Assembly (NCBI RefSeq): GCF_031581265.1
Contig: NZ_JAVLBQ010000005.1
Coordinates: forward strand, 52,486 to 116,485
Length of the DNA: 64,000 nt
Reading direction: 5' to 3'
Source: Gracilimonas sp031581265
Lineage (GTDB): Bacteria > Bacteroidota > Rhodothermia > Balneolales > Balneolaceae
Shown here piece by piece: positions 7,751-17,736 of this stretch. Both the position numbers and the translations under genes were made by a program. Numbering within the stretch: position 1 is the stretch's first letter; the number at the start of each line of letters is the position of its first letter. Below the pieces are notes generated by a model, which saw nothing but the letters and a program-made list of their open reading frames with translations, searched no databases and was not told the origin of the DNA.

Positions 7751-9481
7751 ATGAGTTGGATTGACTGGTCGGTTTTACTCGCTTTTCTTGCCTATACCAT
7801 CTGGGATGGGACTCGTCGGGGCAAAGATGCTTCAACTATAGAGGGATATCTGTTGGCCAACAGATCTATGCCCTGGTGGGCGGCCGGACTTTCCGTAATG
7901 GCCACCCAGGCTTCTGCTATCACTTTTATTGGAACTACAGGAATTGCCTATGTCGAAGACATGCGGTTTGTTCAAACCTACCTGGCTACTCCCTTTGCTA
8001 TGATCTTCATCTGTATGTTCCTGGTTCCCTTCTTCAGCAAGATGAAAAATTTCACCGCTTATGAAGTGCTTGAAGAACGCTTTGGATTGAAAACAAGACT
8101 TACTACCTCGGGTTTATTTCTGATCTCTCGGGGACTCGCATTAGGTGTGGTCATAGCGGCTCCCTCCTATGTATTATCTCTGTTATTAGGGTTACCGCTC
8201 AACATTACCATTCTCATCATTGGTGTCATAGCTACTGCTTACACGACTGTTGGTGGTATCGCGGGGGTGATCACAACCGATGTAAAACAAATGGCCATCA
8301 TGATGTTTGGGCTTATTTTTTGTTTTATCCTGATATGGGTTAACCTGCCTGAAGAAGTAGGCTTTGAAGGGGCTTTATACCTGGCCGGTAGTCTCGAAAA
8401 ACTTACTGCTCTCGATCTTAATTTTGATCTTTCTGAAAAATATAACGTGTGGAGTGGCGTTATTGCGGCCTTCTTTTTAATGGCCTCCTATTTCGGTACC
8501 GACCAAACCCAAGTGCAGCGTTACTTAACCACCGATTCCGAAAAAAATGCCCGTAAATCTTTACTGATGACGGGTTATGCTAAAATCCCTATGCAGTTTT
8601 TTATTCTTCTGCTTGGGGTGATGTTGTATGTATTTTTCATCTTTAATACGGCACCGGCTTCCTTTCGGGCAACCGAACCGGTAGCTCAAACCGAACAGCA
8701 GCAAATCGTGGAACAGAAGATTCTCAAAGAATATGAAGTTGCTCACTTAGCTCGAAAAGAAGCAGCCCTGGAAGCAGTCCAAAACCGTAATCAAGAGACA
8801 CAGCAGCTTTTTGTTGACGCTGATGCTTCCATGAACGAAGCCAGAGATGCTGAGTTAGCATTGCAGTCAGAAATAAGACAGGCCGATGTCAATGATACAA
8901 ATTACATCTTCCCCTATTTTATTCTTAATCACGTGCCCATAGGTATTATTGGTTTGATTGTAGGAGGTATCTTTGCGGCTGCACTAAGCTCCATTGACAG
9001 TGAACTGAATGCACTTACTACCGTCTCCATAGTGGATTGGTATCAACGACTTAAGGGAGATACTCATACAGAGGCTCACTATGTCAAGTCTTCTCGTGGG
9101 GTCACTTTCTTTTGGGGAGCACTGGCTACCATATCGGCTTTATTGATGGGCGAAACGCAATCCATTATTGAGTTGGTGAATAAAATTGGAAGCTATTTCT
9201 ATGGCTCCATTTTGGGTGTATTCATTCTTTTACTATGGGTGAAAAGAGCTACCGGTACCGGAGCATTAATTGGCTTGATTTCAGGAATGTTCTCGGTATT
9301 CATTTTCGACCGCCTATTCTATAACGCCACCACCAATGATTACTCCTTCATCTTGCCCTGGAGCCTCATGCCGGATGGTTATGATAAAGCAATAGAATTT
9401 TTATGGTTGAATCCTGTGGGGACAGCAGTGGTTGTAATCGTGGGTATCACCATCAGCCTGATCTGGCCTAAAGACAAATAG
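7751..9481 (+). CDS. Sodium:solute symporter (SSS family)
   Basis: Inner-membrane Na+-coupled uptake protein with the LeuT-like fold: TM1 with WDGTRRGKD, then LLANRSMPWWAAGLSVMATQASAITFIG (35-61), GGIAGVITTDVKQ (168-180) and the family motif SYFGTDQTQVQRYL (246-259). At 576 residues it carries an unusual hydrophilic insert at about 307-378, rich in Glu, Gln and Ala and likely a coiled coil, between two membrane helices. Helices resume at YIFPYFILNHVPIGIIGLIVGGIFAAALSSIDSELNA. The substrate cannot be told from sequence; the best-known relatives carry sugars, amino acids or sialic acid. It abuts a 42-residue membrane protein upstream. Confidence 0.9.
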   Translation: MSWIDWSVLLAFLAYTIWDGTRRGKDASTIEGYLLANRSMPWWAAGLSVMATQASAITFIGTTGIAYVEDMRFVQTYLATPFAMIFICMFLVPFFSKMKNFTAYEVLEERFGLKTRLTTSGLFLISRGLALGVVIAAPSYVLSLLLGLPLNITILIIGVIATAYTTVGGIAGVITTDVKQMAIMMFGLIFCFILIWVNLPEEVGFEGALYLAGSLEKLTALDLNFDLSEKYNVWSGVIAAFFLMASYFGTDQTQVQRYLTTDSEKNARKSLLMTGYAKIPMQFFILLLGVMLYVFFIFNTAPASFRATEPVAQTEQQQIVEQKILKEYEVAHLARKEAALEAVQNRNQETQQLFVDADASMNEARDAELALQSEIRQADVNDTNYIFPYFILNHVPIGIIGLIVGGIFAAALSSIDSELNALTTVSIVDWYQRLKGDTHTEAHYVKSSRGVTFFWGALATISALLMGETQSIIELVNKIGSYFYGSILGVFILLLWVKRATGTGALIGLISGMFSVFIFDRLFYNATTNDYSFILPWSLMPDGYDKAIEFLWLNPVGTAVVVIVGITISLIWPKDK

Positions 9482-9543
9482 CTATTTTTGGCCACGAAAT
9501 CTCAAAAACACAAAATTTTTAAAGATACTTGCCCCACAACGTA

Positions 9544-9564
9544 GGGCGGATTGGTAATCCGCCC
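9544..9564. repeat. GC-rich hairpin, REP-like
   Basis: GGGCGGATT, a GGT loop and AATCCGCCC form a perfect 9-base-pair hairpin in otherwise AT-rich sequence between the symporter and the convergent hydroxylase. It lacks a T tract on either side, so it resembles a REP-type palindrome more than a terminator, although it may still stop or stabilise transcripts. Confidence 0.55.
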
Positions 9565-9646
9565 AGGTAGCCAAGGTAAAGAACTACGATGCGGATCAAA
9601 CTGCTCGGACAACCTGCCCAAGCTAGGTGGAATACTATCAAACCCT

Positions 9647-10525
9647 TTATGCTTTTTTCTTTCCCTTTACAATCTCAATTTCTTTCTCTTCCCCGAATTT
9701 TGATCCTACCGGTGGGCGATATATCTGAAATGGAATCTTCAGCAAATTACCGAGATCACTGTTTTCCTCTGGATCCATATGGGTATCGATGCCATATTTA
9801 AGCTCTTTCACATCTTCAACTTCAGCAAAAGTACCAAAAACGCGATCCCAAATTGCGAATATATTCCCATAGTTAGTATCTGTGAGGGGTTGGGTGTAAT
9901 GGTGATGTACTTTATGCATCAGCGGTGTAATGAATATCCAAGATAACGCCCGGTCTAACTTCTTAGGCATATTAATATTGGCGTGCGTTAAGTGGGCAAA
10001 TAGGGCTGAAATACTTTGATACAGGAAAACAATCCAAATAGGTACGCCTACAACGATGACACCAATAATAGTGAATACCATCCTGAATACGGCTTCTCCC
10101 GGGTGATGGCGTAGACCGGTTGTAACATCTACGGTAGTATCACTGTGATGGACTAAATGAAATCGCCACATAAATTTCACCTTATGTTCGATCCAGTGGA
10201 TGAGATAGGCTCCAAAAAAATCAAGCAGCATCACCCCTACAATAGCTTGGGCCCAAATAGGCATTTCAATCCATTGCAGAACTCCAAATTCATTGGTCGT
10301 CACATAATTGGATGACCAAACCAATATCCCCGCAAAACCTAAACCTATCACCACAAAAAAGGCATTAAGTACCAGGTTTATGGCGGCATGCCTTACTTTT
10401 TTATATCCAAATTCAAATAAAGGAAAAACTCCCTCAATTACCCAGAACAAAAATATTCCTCCAATTAGAATTCCTGCTCTAAAAGTTGTTGGAACGTTTT
10501 CAAAAAAGTCGACTAAAGCTTCCAT
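9647..10525 (-). CDS. Sterol desaturase / fatty acid hydroxylase superfamily membrane protein
   Basis: Integral membrane di-iron enzyme of the fatty acid hydroxylase superfamily. The histidine clusters are intact: HWIEH (110-114), HLVHH (123-127), RHHPGE (139-144), a further His at 181 and HKVHHH (204-209). Several hydrophobic helices precede and separate them (18-35, 48-72, 93-112, 152-175). These histidines bind two irons that activate oxygen to hydroxylate or desaturate a lipid; candidates include carotenoids, sterol-like or fatty acyl lipids. At 292 residues it is a usual length. It is convergent with the symporter and separated from the next gene by 350 bases. Substrate unknown. Confidence 0.9.
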   Translation of the reverse strand: MEALVDFFENVPTTFRAGILIGGIFLFWVIEGVFPLFEFGYKKVRHAAINLVLNAFFVVIGLGFAGILVWSSNYVTTNEFGVLQWIEMPIWAQAIVGVMLLDFFGAYLIHWIEHKVKFMWRFHLVHHSDTTVDVTTGLRHHPGEAVFRMVFTIIGVIVVGVPIWIVFLYQSISALFAHLTHANINMPKKLDRALSWIFITPLMHKVHHHYTQPLTDTNYGNIFAIWDRVFGTFAEVEDVKELKYGIDTHMDPEENSDLGNLLKIPFQIYRPPVGSKFGEEKEIEIVKGKKKA

Positions 10526-10877
10526 AGTTTGCCAAAAATGTTTCTTTAAAACCTAAGTTCGATTATAAAACATCAAGAAATAGGCATCCCTGCAGGCTGA
10601 GCGCTTAAAATGCGTTTTTAAAAATAGTTGCTTGACGTGATCTCAAATATTCAAATACCTGTTATGCTATTGTTCTTTTGTCCCGAGCTCGGGATCGCGT
10701 TTAACATGGGAAATATTTGAAAATTGTGATGCGCTCAAAGTGACAACTTCAGCTATCTTTAAATCAATATAAATCGAACACAGGCTTAACGTACTTGATT
10801 TAGAAAATAAAAACCAAAAAAATCCAGTGTGCTAAAAATTAATAACACACGGGAAAGATATTCAGTTTTATCTTTTT
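10526..10877. other. Gene-free stretch with imperfect inverted repeat
   Basis: No convincing coding sequence. It contains a perfect 14-base palindrome TCCCGAGCTCGGGA at 10681-10694, flanked on both sides by loosely mirrored words (TCAAATATTCAAATA near 10642 and AAATATTTGAAAATT near 10711), giving one large imperfect inverted repeat from about 10630 to 10742. A weak stem AAAGATA/TATCTTT lies at 10854-10875, just outside the stop of the next minus-strand gene. Confidence 0.5.
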
Positions 10878-13800
10878 TTATTCTTTAGTAACAGGTTCAA
10901 GATCCTTGAAAGAACTTAAGTTTGCAGCTTCAACGGCATTCTGATAATCAACCCAGTCTTCCGTAACGAATGTGTTGATCTTATCAACTGCATCATTAAC
11001 CGCCTCTTCGGCTAAACGCAACAAGTTACGTTCTCTTGCTCCGGGACCGTCATAGTCACCTCCCAAGTAACGGTTTACTGCATAAAGATGAGTTAGTACC
11101 GTTGGGTCAGGATCTCTGCCAGCTCCTTGTCCTTCAACTTGTTCACCGAACACCATTTCGAAGAGTTCATCTATTTTCTCCTGAGTTTGTTGGTGAGCTT
11201 CATGTAGATCTTCGAGCTCTTCCTTACTTCTTTCATCTGCTGATACAAGCTCAGAATTCACGTCCATGATTTCTTGTGCCCTTGCCAAATTTTTAGTTGC
11301 ATCGGCGAGGTATTGACTCAATTCTTCGACTTCTCCTTCAAGTTCATAAGTTGCACGAAGTGCACTTATAGGCATTTCAATTCTTGGATCGGTACGAACG
11401 GTGACATTAGTTGAATCTGAATGGTCACCATAAGTGAATTTCACTTTATATGTTCCGGGCAGCACATCTCTTCCACCGGGCTCTGAGTTATTCCAGCTTC
11501 TTAAGGTTCGGCGTGGTCTTTCTACTCCAGACCGCTCTAATCCCCAGGTAGTTCTGTTGATTCCATTATGCTGAGGTGTACGGGTGAATGTTCTAATCTT
11601 TTCACCGGAAGTATCATAGATTTCTATGGTAACTTCTTCTTCCTCTTTGGCTTCATCATCTTCTAAATCAAGCGCATCCATATTCACAGAATAACTTAGC
11701 ATGGCACCGGAGGGACGATTATCCCCTGAGAACATAGCATCAGCTGCAAAACGGATTCCTCTTGCTTGTCGCCATTCTGCTAAATAGGCATCCGGTGAAG
11801 GAAATGCTTTAATAGGCTTGGTGAGTTCATCTACTCCTTCTGCAGCAACTTCACGAAGCGGACGTATATCATCAATCACCCAGAAAGAACGACCAAATGT
11901 GCCTATTACAAGATCATGCTCACGGGGATGGATGATCATATCATACGTTGAAACGGTAGGATAATTATCACCCCAACGGTTCCAGTTTTCTCCGCTGTCT
12001 ACGCTTACATACAGGCCAAATTCTGTACCAAGAAACATCAAATTACTTTCTATAGGGTCTTGTACAAAAGAAAGTGTATAACCATCTACATCATTTTCAT
12101 CAACCAGGTTGGTCCATTTTTTACCGTAATTGGTGGTATGCATCAAGTATGGACTCCAATTATCTCTTCGGTAATCGTTGATGACAGCAAAAGCTTCACC
12201 CTCGTTATGAGCCGAGGCTTTAATCTGAACAACCCAGCTTCCTTCAGGAACTCCTTTTAAATTGTCACTGACATTGGTCCAGGTTTCCCCATCATCTTGG
12301 GTGATCTGAATATTACCATCATCAGTACCTGCCCAAATCACATCATCCTCAAGAGGGCTCGGTTCAATAACGGTGACGGTAGTGTAGTTTTCAGCTCCGG
12401 TTGCATCTGTAGTCAAGCCACCACTTAAATGTTGTTTCTGCTTTGTAGTATCATTGGTGGTGATATCCGGAGAAATAATCTCCCATGTTTCTCCTCTATC
12501 GGTACTTCTATGCACGTATTGGCTTCCAAAATAGATGGTAGCATCGTCAAAAGGATCCACATTGATACCAGCATTCCAGTTAAATCGAAGTTCTTCACCT
12601 TCGGGATGTGTTGGCTGCACAAATCGAGAACTGCCGGTTTCTGTATCAACCCGACCTACATTTCCTCTTTGAGACATCGCGTAAACATACTTACCTGAGG
12701 TTGCATGATCTATAGCTACATCAAATCCATCTCCAAAAAAGAGTTCTTCCCAATAGGAGTTTCGAATACCCCCTGAGCGCCATACATAAGCCGGACCCTG
12801 CCAGGTTCCGTTATCTTGCATTCCACCATAAATGTTATAAGGAGTTTCCATATCTACATTCACGTGATAAAACTGTCCTACTGGAATATTCTCTGCAAAG
12901 CGCCAGGTTTCCCCGCCATCGAAGCTGATATTGAGTCCACCGTCATTACCATCAATGATATGATCCGGATTATCAGGGTTTATCCAGAATGCATGGTGAT
13001 CGGGGTGAATCCAGTTATAAAATGGGTACATACTTTCAAATGATTTTCCGCCGTCTTCACTCTTTGAAAGTACGCTGTAAAGACTGTAAATGCGATTTTC
13101 GTTCTCAGGGTCTACATAAATTTCATGATAATAAAATGGACGGTTTCCAATAGCTCCGTCATTTTTAACTTTCTCGCGAAGCTCCCAGTTATATCCTCCA
13201 TCAGTACTTCGGTACATCGCATTTTCAGATGACTCAATCAAAGCATAGACAATATCCGGTTCACTCGGAGCAATCGCTATTCCCATTCGGCCCAATTCTC
13301 CTTCCGGGAGGCCATCTTCTGGAGTCAATTCGTTCCAGGTTTCTCCTCCATCTAAGGTCATATATAAACCTGAACCTTCACCACCTGATTCAAAAAACCA
13401 TGGCCAGCGCCGAAATTCCCACATGTTCACAAATAGTTTATTCGGATTGGCGGGGTCCATAACCATCTCACCTACACCGGTGCGGTTATTGTTGTATAAA
13501 ATCTTTTCCCAAGTTTGGCCACCATCTGTTGTTTTATAAACTCCGCGGTGTTCGCTGTCTCCCCATGCACTTCCTTGTGCTCCTACATATATTACATCCG
13601 GATTGTTGGGATGAATTATAATACGATGGATATTACGGGTTTCTTCAAGCCCCATTAGCTCCCAGGTTTTTCCACCGTCTATACTTCGATATATTCCGGC
13701 ACCACTGCTTTGGCTGTTTCTTGGATTACCTTCACCGGTACCCATCCAAATGATGCTTGGGTTTTTTTGGTAGATATCAAGAGCACCAATTGCCATTGGG

Positions 13801-14072
13801 CCTTGACTATCAAAAATAGATTCCCAGGTAATTCCCCCATTTTCTGATCTCCAAACACCACCTGATGCAGCTCCTACATAGATTTTGTTGATATCAGATT
13901 GCACCACATCAATGGCTGTTATCCTGCCGCTCATACCGGCCGGACCTACATTACGAGGTTCTATTCCTTTTAAAAGTTCTGCATCTAATTGTTGTGCTAT
14001 GCCAGGGTTGAATGGCACTGTGCAGAACATTAAAGCTATTGCAATAAGTACATGTTTTGTTATAGATCGCAT
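10878..14072 (-). CDS. Large secreted VPS10/BNR-repeat beta-propeller protein
   Basis: Exported protein of 1064 residues with a signal peptide (about 1-26, ending PGIAQQ). From residue 30 to about 720 it consists of repeated BNR/Asp-box blades: GVWRSENGGITWE, GIYRSIDGGKTWE, GVYKTTDGGQTWE, GLYMTLDGGETWN, and more, as in sialidase-type or VPS10 (sortilin-like) propellers. Two large propellers are likely. The C-terminal part (about 740-1064) has a beta-sandwich-like segment (EVTIEIYDTSGEKIRTF) and a helical, glutamate-rich end. Such proteins are often labelled glycosyl hydrolase, but no catalytic residues support that; binding of glycans or peptides is more cautious. The gene is monocistronic in appearance. 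Confidence 0.85.
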   Translation of the reverse strand: MRSITKHVLIAIALMFCTVPFNPGIAQQLDAELLKGIEPRNVGPAGMSGRITAIDVVQSDINKIYVGAASGGVWRSENGGITWESIFDSQGPMAIGALDIYQKNPSIIWMGTGEGNPRNSQSSGAGIYRSIDGGKTWELMGLEETRNIHRIIIHPNNPDVIYVGAQGSAWGDSEHRGVYKTTDGGQTWEKILYNNNRTGVGEMVMDPANPNKLFVNMWEFRRWPWFFESGGEGSGLYMTLDGGETWNELTPEDGLPEGELGRMGIAIAPSEPDIVYALIESSENAMYRSTDGGYNWELREKVKNDGAIGNRPFYYHEIYVDPENENRIYSLYSVLSKSEDGGKSFESMYPFYNWIHPDHHAFWINPDNPDHIIDGNDGGLNISFDGGETWRFAENIPVGQFYHVNVDMETPYNIYGGMQDNGTWQGPAYVWRSGGIRNSYWEELFFGDGFDVAIDHATSGKYVYAMSQRGNVGRVDTETGSSRFVQPTHPEGEELRFNWNAGINVDPFDDATIYFGSQYVHRSTDRGETWEIISPDITTNDTTKQKQHLSGGLTTDATGAENYTTVTVIEPSPLEDDVIWAGTDDGNIQITQDDGETWTNVSDNLKGVPEGSWVVQIKASAHNEGEAFAVINDYRRDNWSPYLMHTTNYGKKWTNLVDENDVDGYTLSFVQDPIESNLMFLGTEFGLYVSVDSGENWNRWGDNYPTVSTYDMIIHPREHDLVIGTFGRSFWVIDDIRPLREVAAEGVDELTKPIKAFPSPDAYLAEWRQARGIRFAADAMFSGDNRPSGAMLSYSVNMDALDLEDDEAKEEEEVTIEIYDTSGEKIRTFTRTPQHNGINRTTWGLERSGVERPRRTLRSWNNSEPGGRDVLPGTYKVKFTYGDHSDSTNVTVRTDPRIEMPISALRATYELEGEVEELSQYLADATKNLARAQEIMDVNSELVSADERSKEELEDLHEAHQQTQEKIDELFEMVFGEQVEGQGAGRDPDPTVLTHLYAVNRYLGGDYDGPGARERNLLRLAEEAVNDAVDKINTFVTEDWVDYQNAVEAANLSSFKDLEPVTKE

Positions 14073-14172
14073 ATATCCGTAGTTAGTTTTTATAAGTGTT
14101 CAACTATAACAATTGAATCGTCTTAAAACAATGAAGGGTTGTTAAATTTTATTACCTGACTAAGACTTATAT

Positions 14173-14207
14173 AAAAAAAGCCCCTCAACTTTCGTTAAGG
14201 GGCTTTT
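14173..14207 (-). terminator. Rho-independent terminator for the metalloprotease gene
   Basis: Stem AAAAGCCCCT (14176-14185) with AGGGGCTTTT (14198-14207). Read on the minus strand it lies just after the stop at 14229 and is followed by a run of T (complement of the A7 at 14173-14179). Confidence 0.88.
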
Positions 14208-14228
14208 GAAATAAAATTATCTTGAATC

Positions 14229-16736
14229 TTAATTATCCGGGTTCAGGATATTATCAATTCTTGATTGGGCGTCTTCGAGGTGAATGCGAGTAACACGATT
14301 GAAACCACCGGCTCGTAATGCTCGGCCAATATCTCTGTTCAGGATATTTAACTGGTTTCTTACGATTGGGTGAATATCAGTTCCTGAGACATTAACAGTC
14401 GGACCGAACCATCCTCCACCTACCTGATCTGTTTCCATCAAGCTTCCCATCTGTTCAATGTATGCCCGTTGAAGATTTCTGCGGTACACATCAATATTTT
14501 CATTTGCACGTACTTCACTGAAAATACCGTTGCGTACATCGTCCATCATTTCGAACGGCGTGTATGTGTCTCCATCAGTTCTCTTCTCATACTCAATTAA
14601 CCTGGCAAGTCGTTGTGCACTTGTCAGTCTTGAGAGTACACTTGCCTGAGCACCTCTGAAACTTTCGATCACAGAAGCCTCATTTATACGATCCAGGATT
14701 TCATCGTTTACGGCCCAGGTTGGAGAACTGAAGGCATGTGTCTGAAGAAATTCCATAGCACGTCTTTGTCTTTCTTCTTCAACAAATGTGTACACAACGC
14801 CATCCTGATCAAAGGTTTTTTGATCTTCATAAACTCCGCCAACATTATTCAGCACGTGGCCCATATATCTGTTCCACTGTCCGATGATGTTATTGTAAAG
14901 TTCACTTAATTCAGTGAAGTCTTCACCATCTTGTTCAACCCAGTCAATGAGGTTTTCAGTAATAACCTGGAGGTTTGCAATTCCAAGCTCACTGGCTCTC
15001 ATAGCATCGTTGGTAAGATCTTCTGTTTGAACCCGAGGATCACTGCCACCGCTTCCAAAGAAATACCTTGGATCGTCGGCACGTTCTACCGTCCATTCGT
15101 TCAGTGTCTCTTCAATTTCTTCGTCACTCCAATCTTCCGGAAACCAAGTATATCCCCACTTAGCAGCCCACTTATCGTAAGTGCCTACTGCAGGATAGAA
15201 ATTTGTCACACCATCACCCGGTTGTGCTACGTAATTAAAACGGGCATAATCCATAATGGACGGCGCTGTACCATGATTGCTGGTAAATTCAGGAGACCTT
15301 AGATCTTCCACTGAATATGCAAAACTTGATCCCATATTGTGAGGGAAACCAAGGGTGTGCCCAACTTCATGAGCGGATACAAAACGGATTAGTTCACCCA
15401 TGATCTCATCGTCAAACTCCACACCCCGTGCATCAGGGTTTGCTGCAGCAGTTTGAATGAAGTACCAGTTGCGAAGTAGGTTCATTACGTTGTGGTACCA
15501 GCCAATATCAGATTCAAGAATCTGTCCTGTGCGTGGGTCATGAACATGTGGTCCGTAAGCATTTTGAACCGGCGATGCGAAATAACGAATCACGGAATAA
15601 CGAACATCTTCGGGACTAAATTCAGGATCTTCTTCCGGCGATGGAGGTAATTTACCTACAATAGCATTTTTGAAACCGGCGGCCTCAAAAGCTACTTGCC
15701 AGTCGTCAACACCTTGTAGCAGATATTCTCTCCATTTTTCAGGAGTAGCAGGATCTACATAATATACAATTGGTTCTTCCGGCTCTACTAATTCATCACT
15801 TTCACCATTCAACCATGCCTCATAAGCTTCTTTATCTTTGGGCACCAACTTGTAGCGTGTGATATGACGAATTTGCTTCGCTTTTTGTGCTTCTGAAGTA
15901 TATTCTGTTTTGGAAACACTGAAAAACCCAACTCTGTCATCATGTGAGCGAGGTCTCATTTCTTCTTCAGGAAGTACAATCATACTGTGATTCAATTCCA
16001 TGGAAATAGTTCCGGTAGAAGAATTTGACGGAGGCTGACCTGCGTCGTATGTAAGTACATTTCGCACTTCTATATTTTCAGGGTAACTGTTGATGTGCTC
16101 GATAAACGTACGGCTACCATCTACTCGCCGAACCTGATACGCACTTCGCTGCCCCCTTGACATTCCAAGTGATGGAATATCTGAGGTAAATAAGTCCGTA
16201 ATTTCTATCACTGAACCGGTTGAGTCTTCATTGAGCGCTTCAATACTAAAAGAGGCAATAATAGGCTCGAAATTAGAGTTCTGTACCGCTTCATAAATAG
16301 GCTTTCCTTCGGTGGCAACATTTTGATAAGAAACGTGACGCAGCAAAATATTTTTATCTTTCTTTTGCCAGCGCACAACCTGCGTATTTACTTTTTCGCC
16401 ACCATAACCAAGGTTATTAACTGTTTTGGCTTGACGGGTTACTAAAAGCATTACTTTTTCTAAATGCTCATCAGGAATTTCATAGTAATATTTGTCGTCC
16501 ACTTTGTGAACATTAAACAAACCTTCATCTGTTTCAGCTTCATCAGTAATGACTTCACTAAATTTCTTCATCTCACCGTCACCGCCGGGACCACCAGGTC
16601 CGCCACGCATACTTGGAGTTGATGATTCAGAGCCTGAATCTGTAACTGTTTCTGCCGACTTGCACCCCGATATAACAAAGGCGAAGCTCAGAAAAAGTAC
16701 AGACAGCTTCATAAAATTAAATTTTCCGTAATTCAT
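14229..16736 (-). CDS. Secreted zinc-dependent metalloprotease (DUF5117/reprolysin-like) lipoprotein
   Basis: An 835-residue lipoprotein: KLSVLFLSFAFVISGC gives a lipobox with Cys near 25, followed by a short Ser/Gly/Pro-rich linker (SMRGGPGGPGGDGE). The middle carries the metzincin-type zinc motif HEVGHTLGFPHN (His456, Glu457, His460, His466), and the architecture agrees with the DUF5117-DUF5118-DUF4953 zinc metalloproteases of Bacteroidota. These are predicted to cleave proteins outside the cytoplasm. The C-terminal 300 residues are helical. A second in-frame ATG at 16712 would give a shorter, cleaner lipoprotein signal and may be the true start. A strong terminator follows at 14173-14207. 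Family strong; natural substrates unknown. Confidence 0.9.
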   Translation of the reverse strand: MNYGKFNFMKLSVLFLSFAFVISGCKSAETVTDSGSESSTPSMRGGPGGPGGDGEMKKFSEVITDEAETDEGLFNVHKVDDKYYYEIPDEHLEKVMLLVTRQAKTVNNLGYGGEKVNTQVVRWQKKDKNILLRHVSYQNVATEGKPIYEAVQNSNFEPIIASFSIEALNEDSTGSVIEITDLFTSDIPSLGMSRGQRSAYQVRRVDGSRTFIEHINSYPENIEVRNVLTYDAGQPPSNSSTGTISMELNHSMIVLPEEEMRPRSHDDRVGFFSVSKTEYTSEAQKAKQIRHITRYKLVPKDKEAYEAWLNGESDELVEPEEPIVYYVDPATPEKWREYLLQGVDDWQVAFEAAGFKNAIVGKLPPSPEEDPEFSPEDVRYSVIRYFASPVQNAYGPHVHDPRTGQILESDIGWYHNVMNLLRNWYFIQTAAANPDARGVEFDDEIMGELIRFVSAHEVGHTLGFPHNMGSSFAYSVEDLRSPEFTSNHGTAPSIMDYARFNYVAQPGDGVTNFYPAVGTYDKWAAKWGYTWFPEDWSDEEIEETLNEWTVERADDPRYFFGSGGSDPRVQTEDLTNDAMRASELGIANLQVITENLIDWVEQDGEDFTELSELYNNIIGQWNRYMGHVLNNVGGVYEDQKTFDQDGVVYTFVEEERQRRAMEFLQTHAFSSPTWAVNDEILDRINEASVIESFRGAQASVLSRLTSAQRLARLIEYEKRTDGDTYTPFEMMDDVRNGIFSEVRANENIDVYRRNLQRAYIEQMGSLMETDQVGGGWFGPTVNVSGTDIHPIVRNQLNILNRDIGRALRAGGFNRVTRIHLEDAQSRIDNILNPDN

Positions 16737-16852
16737 AAATTTTGGATTAGTTCTTATTAAGAGAATAGATGAGTTAAGGTGAGATTAGTTTGCAACCTAA
16801 TCAAGTGTATAGGGATAATTTGCATGTAAAAAAGCTTAAAAAAACGCTTAAA

Positions 16853-17728
16853 CTACCCAATGTGTTCCACAAACCAGCCTTCCGTCCAATCTAAAACCTC
16901 TGCAAACGGTTTTGGGAAATCCTGATCTTCAAATGGATGAGCCGTTCCATACGTGTGAGTACCGTTTGCTACTAAGCGTAATTCTTTGTCGCGTGCATCA
17001 CATTCTATATGTAATTTTTCGGAATCTGTGGCAGGCACTGTTTCATCTTTTCTTCCATGAATAAATAAAGTTGGAATGCGCAATTCCTTTACTCTTTCAT
17101 AGGCATTTACCCGCTCACTGTTGTTAATGTAATCGTCATACACCACCTTGCCCACTTTCATTTTTTGGCCGGTTCTGCTGTTTTCAATTTCTGTATAGCC
17201 ATTATCTTTCCAATCTTTTTTCATAGAATCCGTCCAACGATCCCTGTAATCAGCTACTGCTGAACACGTTACCAGGCATTGTACCGGGGCGTATTCAACT
17301 GCTGCTGTGATTGCGGTATGCCCTCCTCGCGAATGGCCTATCAATCCAATAACATCCGTATTTAAGTTAGAGTGATTGTCAGTTATTTCTCCATTTTGAA
17401 GGGCGTCAATAATCGAACCAATATCATCTAAATCTTGAGATATGGTTTCGCGTTCAAATAGTTCAAGTTCGGTAAATTCGGTTTTATTATCTCCTATGCC
17501 ATTTAAAGAAAAATTCATGGCAACGACCCCAAATCCCGCTCTTGCCATCTCTTCGCAAACATCCGGGAAGGGCCCCCAATCCTTAAATCCTTTAAATCCA
17601 TGTAAAAAAAGTATAACCGGAAAACTGAGCCCATTCCGTGAAATAGGGGTGTATAAATCATACCTGATAGGCAACCCCTCGGTGGAATCTATTTGTCCGG
17701 ATGAAATTGATACGCTGCTAATGTCCAT
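16853..17728 (-). CDS. Alpha/beta hydrolase (dienelactone hydrolase/acyl-peptidase type)
   Basis: Cytoplasmic serine hydrolase of 291 residues. The oxyanion segment FLHGFKGFKDWG (41-52), nucleophile elbow GHSRGG (Ser133), acid residue in HGRKDETVP (Asp229) and histidine in NGTHTYG (His258) form a complete catalytic triad in the expected order. HGFKGFKDWG and the GHSRGG elbow recall the dienelactone hydrolase/prolyl oligopeptidase-like branch. The substrate is not evident. It starts 8 bases after the rluB stop, so it is probably the last gene of the scpB-rluB operon. Confidence 0.88.
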   Translation of the reverse strand: MDISSVSISSGQIDSTEGLPIRYDLYTPISRNGLSFPVILFLHGFKGFKDWGPFPDVCEEMARAGFGVVAMNFSLNGIGDNKTEFTELELFERETISQDLDDIGSIIDALQNGEITDNHSNLNTDVIGLIGHSRGGHTAITAAVEYAPVQCLVTCSAVADYRDRWTDSMKKDWKDNGYTEIENSRTGQKMKVGKVVYDDYINNSERVNAYERVKELRIPTLFIHGRKDETVPATDSEKLHIECDARDKELRLVANGTHTYGTAHPFEDQDFPKPFAEVLDWTEGWFVEHIG

Positions 17729-17736
17729 TAAAACTA

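Noticed and set aside
9544..9564. GGGCGGATT/AATCCGCCC hairpin as an intrinsic terminator
   Set aside because: No T tract on either side, so listed as a REP-like hairpin instead.
10878..14072. Assigning glycosyl hydrolase activity to the 1064-residue propeller protein
   Set aside because: Asp-box repeats alone do not show catalysis and no sialidase-type catalytic residues were identified.
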